Assembly (NCBI GenBank): GCA_003021325.1
Contig: PXQM01000163.1
Span: forward strand, 1 to 9,192
Reading direction: 5' to 3'
DNA length: 9,192 nt
Source of the DNA: Halobacteriales archaeon QH_10_70_21
GTDB taxonomy: Archaea > Halobacteriota > Halobacteria > Halobacteriales > Haloarculaceae
This document shows, one piece after another, positions 5,880 through 9,192 of the stretch. The notes under the pieces were generated by a model. It was given only the letters and a program-made list of their open reading frames with translations, made no database searches and had not been told where the DNA came from. The translations under genes and the position numbers were made by a program. Position 1 is the first letter of the stretch; each line of letters opens with the position of its first letter.

Positions 5880-6329
5880 ATGCGTCAACTCGAGCGACTC
5901 CGCGACGACGAGCGAGCGATCGAGGGACTGCCGGTCCGGCTCGTCATCGCCCTGGTCGTCGGCGTGGCCAGCCTCTCGGTGATGATGAGCATGCTGTCGG
6001 GCATCTCCGGGCTCGCGGTGACGGAACTGGACGTCCGGCCCGCGCCGGAGGTGGTGACGCCGGGCAACCACACCGTCGAGGTGTCCGTGGTCGACCCGGA
6101 CGGACAGGGAATCGCCGACGCGACGGTCGTCGCCCGCGGCGGGTCGGCGCGGCTCGACGGCGTCGAGACGGCCACGACCGACGAGAACGGGACGGTCGAA
6201 CTCGACCTGTCACCGGAGCTCGGTGCCAACCAGCGGGACGGCACCGTCGAGTTCGATGTGAAGCCGCCCGCCGGCAGCGAGTACGCCGACCGGCGCGAGA
6301 ACACGGCGCTGCTCGTGGTCCGGGAGTGA
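5880..6329 (+). CDS. Membrane-anchored protein with beta-rich (Ig-like/carboxypeptidase-regulatory-like) domain
   Basis: Protein of 149 residues, conserved in type among haloarchaea but without a known function. A short charged N-terminus (about 1-17, ending EGLPVR) precedes one hydrophobic helix at about 19-44 (LVIALVVGVASLSVMMSML), which resembles a pilin-like or signal-anchor segment. The rest (about 48-148) is predicted to be extracellular and beta-rich, with PGNHTVEVSVVDPDGQGIADATV and ATTDENGTVELDL stretches typical of carboxypeptidase-regulatory or Ig-like folds. It is divergent from crcB and its stop lies 6 nt from the stop of the convergent PIMT-like gene. The TATA position supports the ATG at 5880. 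A role as a surface or pilus-associated protein is only inference. Confidence 0.8.
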   Translation: MRQLERLRDDERAIEGLPVRLVIALVVGVASLSVMMSMLSGISGLAVTELDVRPAPEVVTPGNHTVEVSVVDPDGQGIADATVVARGGSARLDGVETATTDENGTVELDLSPELGANQRDGTVEFDVKPPAGSEYADRRENTALLVVRE

Positions 6330-6335
6330 CGGGGC

Positions 6336-7076
6336 TCAGAGGCGCTCGTCCCAGTCGATCCAGGACTGCTCCCAGCCCTTCCGGCGCCTGGCGTCCCGGC
6401 GGGCGTGCTCGCGGTCCTCGCGGCGGGTCCGGTTGCGCTCGACGCCGTGGGGCTGTTCGCCCTCCACCAGCATGGGGTGGTAGGCGACGGTCCCGAACTC
6501 CGCGACGCGGTCGCCGTCCTCGATGGCGACGAGCTCCTGGCCGCCGGTCCCGAGCGGCATGACGAGCCGGCCGCCGGGGGCCAGCTGGTCGACGAGCGCC
6601 GGCGGTGGCTCGACGGCGGCCGCCTCGACGAGGATTCGGTCGTAGGGGGCGTACTCGCCCAGGCCGCAGGCGCCGTCCCGGCAGTCGACCAGCACGCCAG
6701 GATACCCCGCCCGCTCGAGGTTCGAGCGGGCGTCGTAGACGAGGCGGCGGGCGATGTCGACGCCGTGGACGTTCGCCTCGCCCGTTATCTCCGCGATGAC
6801 GGCGGCGGTGTAGCCGACGCCGACCCCGACGACGAGGACGTCGTCGCCCGGCCGGACGGCCAGCGCCTCGAGCAGCCGGCCGGCGGCGCTCGGCGACAGT
6901 ACTCGCGTCCCGAACCGCTCGAAGGAGCGGTCGGCGTAGGCTGCGGACTCCTCCTCGACGAACGGCTCGCGGGGGACCTCCCGCATCGCGACGCCGACCC
7001 GCTCGGAACCGACGACGGCCTTCGCCTCGTGTTGCAGGCTGTCGACCATGTCGTCTCGGAGCACCGCCGGGTCCAT
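6336..7076 (-). CDS. Diverged protein-L-isoaspartate methyltransferase-like protein
   Basis: Protein of 246 residues with the PIMT fold but an altered active site. AdoMet motif I is present as VLVVGVGVGYTAAVIAEI (80-97; glycines kept, T/S replaced by V), followed by HGVDI and PYDRILVEAA..PPPALVDQL..GGRLVMPLG, all typical of the family. Where PIMTs carry the QT(I/V)SxPH substrate loop, it has FGTRVLSPSA (55-64): the proline is kept but the Q/T, serine and histidine are not. The C-terminus carries a highly charged Arg/Glu extension ending in WEQSWIDWDERL. It may methylate another substrate or bind AdoMet without repair activity. It starts 22 nt after the 70-residue gene, so it is probably in the same operon as pcm. 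Confidence 0.82.
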   Translation of the reverse strand: MDPAVLRDDMVDSLQHEAKAVVGSERVGVAMREVPREPFVEEESAAYADRSFERFGTRVLSPSAAGRLLEALAVRPGDDVLVVGVGVGYTAAVIAEITGEANVHGVDIARRLVYDARSNLERAGYPGVLVDCRDGACGLGEYAPYDRILVEAAAVEPPPALVDQLAPGGRLVMPLGTGGQELVAIEDGDRVAEFGTVAYHPMLVEGEQPHGVERNRTRREDREHARRDARRRKGWEQSWIDWDERL

Positions 7077-7098
7077 GTCCCTGGCTCCGTCCCGGAGC

Positions 7099-7311
7099 CT
7101 AATCAATCGCGCGCCCGACGGCCGCCGACAGCGGGCTGGCGGGCACGGACTCGACGGTCGCCGCGCCGAACGCCGCCTCGAGCCACCTCCGGACCGCGTC
7201 GGCGTCGTAGACGCGGCCCGCGCCGGCGGCCAGCAGGCCGACACCCAGGAGTTCGGCGTCCGGTGTTGCCCCGGCGAACGCGTCGAGGAAGACCGCGACG
7301 TCGGTCGGCAC
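7099..7311 (-). CDS. Small uncharacterised protein between the two PIMT-family genes
   Basis: Frame of 70 residues, starting MPTDVAVFLDAFAG and ending SPLSAAVGRAID. The GTG start at 7311 lies one base after the pcm stop (TGACGTG), the usual coupling in this operon. It is alanine-rich, probably helical, slightly acidic, and has no transmembrane segment or cysteine. A GRVYDADAVRRWLEAAFG stretch (32-49) looks like a small helical domain. Codon use and close packing support a real gene, but I recognise no family. A role linked to protein repair is suggested only by position. Confidence 0.65.
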   Translation of the reverse strand: MPTDVAVFLDAFAGATPDAELLGVGLLAAGAGRVYDADAVRRWLEAAFGAATVESVPASPLSAAVGRAID

Positions 7312-7312
7312 G

Positions 7313-7969
7313 TCAGGGCTCCCCGCCCTGCATCGGGACGAACCGGACGGCGCCGTGCTCCTCGCGGCGGAGGCCGTCGGCGGTCCGCTCCCCGACCACG
7401 AGCGTCTGGCGGACGGTCCCGACCGGCCCGACGAAGCGGCCGCCCTCGCGGAGCTGGTCGACGACGGCGTCCGGGATCGAGGCGGCCGCACACGTGAGGT
7501 AGGTGGCGTCGTACGGGGCGTGTTCCGGCCAGCCCTCGTGGCCGTCGCCGACGCGGACGTGGACGTCGTAGCCGAGGTCGGCGAGGCGCCCGCGGGCCTC
7601 CCCCGCGAGCCGGTCGACGTACTCGACGCTGTAGACGTTGCCGTCGCCGACGATCTCGGCGGTGACGGCCGCGTGGTAGCCGCAGCCGGTGCCGACCTCC
7701 AGCACCTCGTCGCCGGGGTCGAGGTCGAGGTGGTCGCACATGATGCCGACCATGTGCGGCGCCGAGACGGTCTGGTCGGCGCCGATGGGGAGCGGCCGGT
7801 CGGCGTAGGCGTGCTCGCGGCGCGACTCGGGGACGAACTCGTGGCGCGGGACGGCCCGCATCGCCTCGATGGTCGACTCGCGCTCGACGCGGCCGCCGTC
7901 GACGAGCCGGTCGACCATCTCCTCGCGCCGCGTCTCGAAGTCGCCGTCGCCGGGGTCGCGCCGGAACAT
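7313..7969 (-). CDS. pcm: Protein-L-isoaspartate O-methyltransferase
   Basis: Repair enzyme of 218 residues in the cytoplasm that methylates L-isoaspartyl residues in damaged proteins using AdoMet, letting them return to aspartyl. Family hallmarks are intact: AMRAVPRHEFVP (36-47), YADRPLPIGADQTVSAPHM (55-73) containing the substrate/catalytic loop, VLEVGTGCGYHAA (89-101, AdoMet motif I), YSVEY for the ribose-binding acidic residue, and PYDATYLTCAA followed by PDAVVDQLREGGRFVGPVG. Length is normal. The ATG at 7969 is chosen; a GTG directly before it (7972) is possible. It begins 4 nt after the zinc-finger gene stop and ends one base before the next start. Confidence 0.93.
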   Translation of the reverse strand: MFRRDPGDGDFETRREEMVDRLVDGGRVERESTIEAMRAVPRHEFVPESRREHAYADRPLPIGADQTVSAPHMVGIMCDHLDLDPGDEVLEVGTGCGYHAAVTAEIVGDGNVYSVEYVDRLAGEARGRLADLGYDVHVRVGDGHEGWPEHAPYDATYLTCAAASIPDAVVDQLREGGRFVGPVGTVRQTLVVGERTADGLRREEHGAVRFVPMQGGEP

Positions 7970-7973
7970 CACC

Positions 7974-8624
7974 TCACCACCCGGACCAGGCCCGCTTGCG
8001 GGCGTCCTCGTCGCGGGCGTACACCCGTTTGAGGTCTTTCGCGAGGGCGCTGTCGCCGGCGTAGTCGTAGCCCTCCCGGTCGTAGCCGGCCGCGTCCTCG
8101 CGGACGAGGATGCGCTCGACGGTGAACTCCTCGCCGCCGTACTCGTGGGTCTCGCCGACGACGAACCGCTCGTCGCCCGGCACCTGAATCTTCACGCTGC
8201 GGGTCTCGTCGTGGCCCCCGTCCTTCGGGTGCAGCGTGAGGTTGACCGCGACGTTGCCGACCGCGCGGGTCCACAGCGTCTTGACGTCCGTGGCTATCGC
8301 CTCCTCGACGCGGGAGCCCTCGGTCGTCTCCAGCGACGTGATGCGGGCTGTGAGGACCGCCGTCTCGGTCTCGACGAGGAACTCGTCGCCGACCGACAGC
8401 TCCTCGTCGGGCGGCACGTCGACGAACGCCTCGTCGGACTCCTCTTCCTGGGAGACGATGACCCGCCGCTCGACGGTCGATTCGGTCTCGATGGTCGTCT
8501 TGTGGACGTGGCCGCAGTCGCTACACCGGACGGTCGCCTGCCCCCCGCGGTTCAGCACCTCGTGGGCCGTCTCGGACCCGGGCGAACAGGAGGGACAGCG
8601 GACCGGAACGCGCTGGTGGCTCAT
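7974..8624 (-). CDS. HVO_0476-family zinc-finger protein
   Basis: Archaeal protein of 216 residues with an N-terminal zinc ribbon: C10-P-S-C13 and C34-S-D-C37 (RCPSC..RCSDCGHVHKT). The following region (about 50-170) is beta-rich and acidic with a PPDEELSVGDEFLVETE stretch. The C-terminus ends in charged helices (AKDLKRVYARDEDARKRAW). The function is unknown; a nucleic-acid or protein-binding role is possible. It is the first gene of the run zinc-finger, pcm, small protein, PIMT-like. The ATG at 8624 sits about 28 nt after a TATA element, which supports a leaderless start. Confidence 0.87.
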   Translation of the reverse strand: MSHQRVPVRCPSCSPGSETAHEVLNRGGQATVRCSDCGHVHKTTIETESTVERRVIVSQEEESDEAFVDVPPDEELSVGDEFLVETETAVLTARITSLETTEGSRVEEAIATDVKTLWTRAVGNVAVNLTLHPKDGGHDETRSVKIQVPGDERFVVGETHEYGGEEFTVERILVREDAAGYDREGYDYAGDSALAKDLKRVYARDEDARKRAWSGW

Positions 8625-8648
8625 TGTGCGGTAGTTCTCGGTCGGGAC

Positions 8649-8654
8649 GTAAAA
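8649..8654 (-). promoter_or_regulatory. TATA box for the zinc-finger/pcm operon
   Basis: On the minus strand CCCTTTTACG has its T/A core at 8654-8649, about 28 nt before the ATG at 8624. This is the normal spacing for a leaderless haloarchaeal transcript. It lies between the ATPase stop and the operon's first gene, so the operon probably has its own promoter. Confidence 0.6.
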
Positions 8655-8670
8655 GGGCGTGGCTCCGGCG

Positions 8671-9192
8671 TTACGGTGGACTGCCGCCGTCGGCGCCGGC
8701 GGCGTCCGCGTCGGTCGTCACCGCCTCGCCCGCTGCGCCGGCCGGGAGTTCCCCGTCGCCGTCGTCGACCGCCCCGGTGTCGGCGGCGTCCGCGTCCCCG
8801 GCTCCTGACGCGGTGTCCGGCTCACCGTCGTTCCCGTCGTCGGCGTCGGCCTCCTCGTCCTCCGGGGTCGCCGCGACGAGCCCGTTGCCCTCGGTGAACT
8901 CGTAGGTGGCCCACCGCCGAATCGAGCGGACGCCGGTCATCTTCCGGACCCGGATGCGCTTCAGCAGCGTGTCCTCGAGCAGGTCGTCGGTCAGCGTCAG
9001 GTCGATGACGCCGTCGGCGATGTAGCCGAGGTCGTGGGGGAAGTCGTTGCCGTTGTCGATACGGCTGGCGCCGGCGAAGACGGGAACGCTCCGGGCCTTC
9101 GCGACAGCCGCCCGGAGGTCCTTGACGAAGTCGTAGCCCTGGACCGGCTGGACCAGCGAGCCGAACTCCGTCAGCGAGTCGATGACGACGAC
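8671..9192 (-). CDS. RecA/RAD55-like (KaiC-type) ATPase, C-terminal part
   Basis: The last 173 residues of a gene that enters from the right edge. The visible part opens with a Walker B strand (VVVIDSLTEFG), then VKDLRAAVAKARSVPVFAGAS, DFPHDLGYIADGVIDLTL and LLKRIRVRKMTGVRS, the usual end of the RecA-superfamily core in haloarchaeal RAD55/KaiC-like or HTR-like proteins. The core closes near WATYEFTEGNGLVA. After it comes a tail of about 60 residues, very rich in Asp, Glu, Ala and Gly, low in complexity and probably disordered. Walker A and the start codon lie outside the window. These proteins are thought to act in regulation or DNA repair; the exact role is unknown. Confidence 0.85.
   Translation of the reverse strand, partial: VVVIDSLTEFGSLVQPVQGYDFVKDLRAAVAKARSVPVFAGASRIDNGNDFPHDLGYIADGVIDLTLTDDLLEDTLLKRIRVRKMTGVRSIRRWATYEFTEGNGLVAATPEDEEADADDGNDGEPDTASGAGDADAADTGAVDDGDGELPAGAAGEAVTTDADAAGADGGSPP

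Noticed and set aside
5360..6562. Plus-strand 400-residue Arg/Gly-rich frame
   Set aside because: It is a shadow across crcB and the membrane protein; the other frames there have clear families.

Overview
The window looks like chromosomal DNA of a halophilic archaeon (class Halobacteria). GC is very high except at the left edge, and codons are dominated by GAC, GAG and GTC. Proteins are acidic, secretion uses a Tat-type lipobox signal, and several genes have TATA boxes about 26-28 nt before the start codon, as expected for leaderless transcripts. The protein families are also haloarchaeal: a HalX response regulator, an HVO_0476-type zinc-finger protein and a RAD55/KaiC-like ATPase.

Layout from left to right. 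(1) Positions 1 to about 517 (-) hold a decayed, 5'-truncated DNA methyltransferase. It is visibly richer in A+T than the rest and ends at a sharp compositional junction. (2) Positions 588-3717 (-) form a compact tungstate (possibly molybdate) uptake operon. A Tat-exported binding lipoprotein (tupA), a permease (tupB) and an ATPase (tupC) are joined by GTGA and TGATG overlaps and followed by a ModE-like winged-helix/TOBE regulator, probably the oxyanion sensor of the system. (3) Positions 3718-4449 are a long, structured intergenic region. It holds a pair of inverted 16-bp dyads, a perfect 9-bp hairpin, a GC palindrome, an operator-like repeat beside a TATA box, and a possible 22-28-residue hydrophobic microprotein. 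(4) Positions 4450-5022 (+) encode an orphan HalX response regulator. (5) Positions 5097-5800 (-) encode two overlapping CrcB/Fluc fluoride channel subunits, presumably a heteromer. They diverge from a leaderless gene (5880-6329, +) for a small membrane-anchored protein with a beta-rich, Ig-like domain.

(6) Positions 6336-8624 (-) form a probable operon: a zinc-finger protein, a canonical protein-L-isoaspartate methyltransferase (pcm), an uncharacterised 70-residue protein, and a second, diverged PIMT-like protein that has lost the family's substrate-site motif. (7) Positions 8671-9192 (-) hold the C-terminal part of a RecA/RAD55-like ATPase with a long acidic tail; its start lies beyond the right edge.

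Most of the window is ordinary haloarchaeal core genome. The parts that deserve attention are the methylase remnant and its junction, the intergenic region 3896-4340 with its microprotein candidate, the tandem canonical/degenerate PIMT pair, and the asymmetric fluoride channel pair. No rRNA, tRNA, CRISPR array or intact mobile element was recognised by eye.
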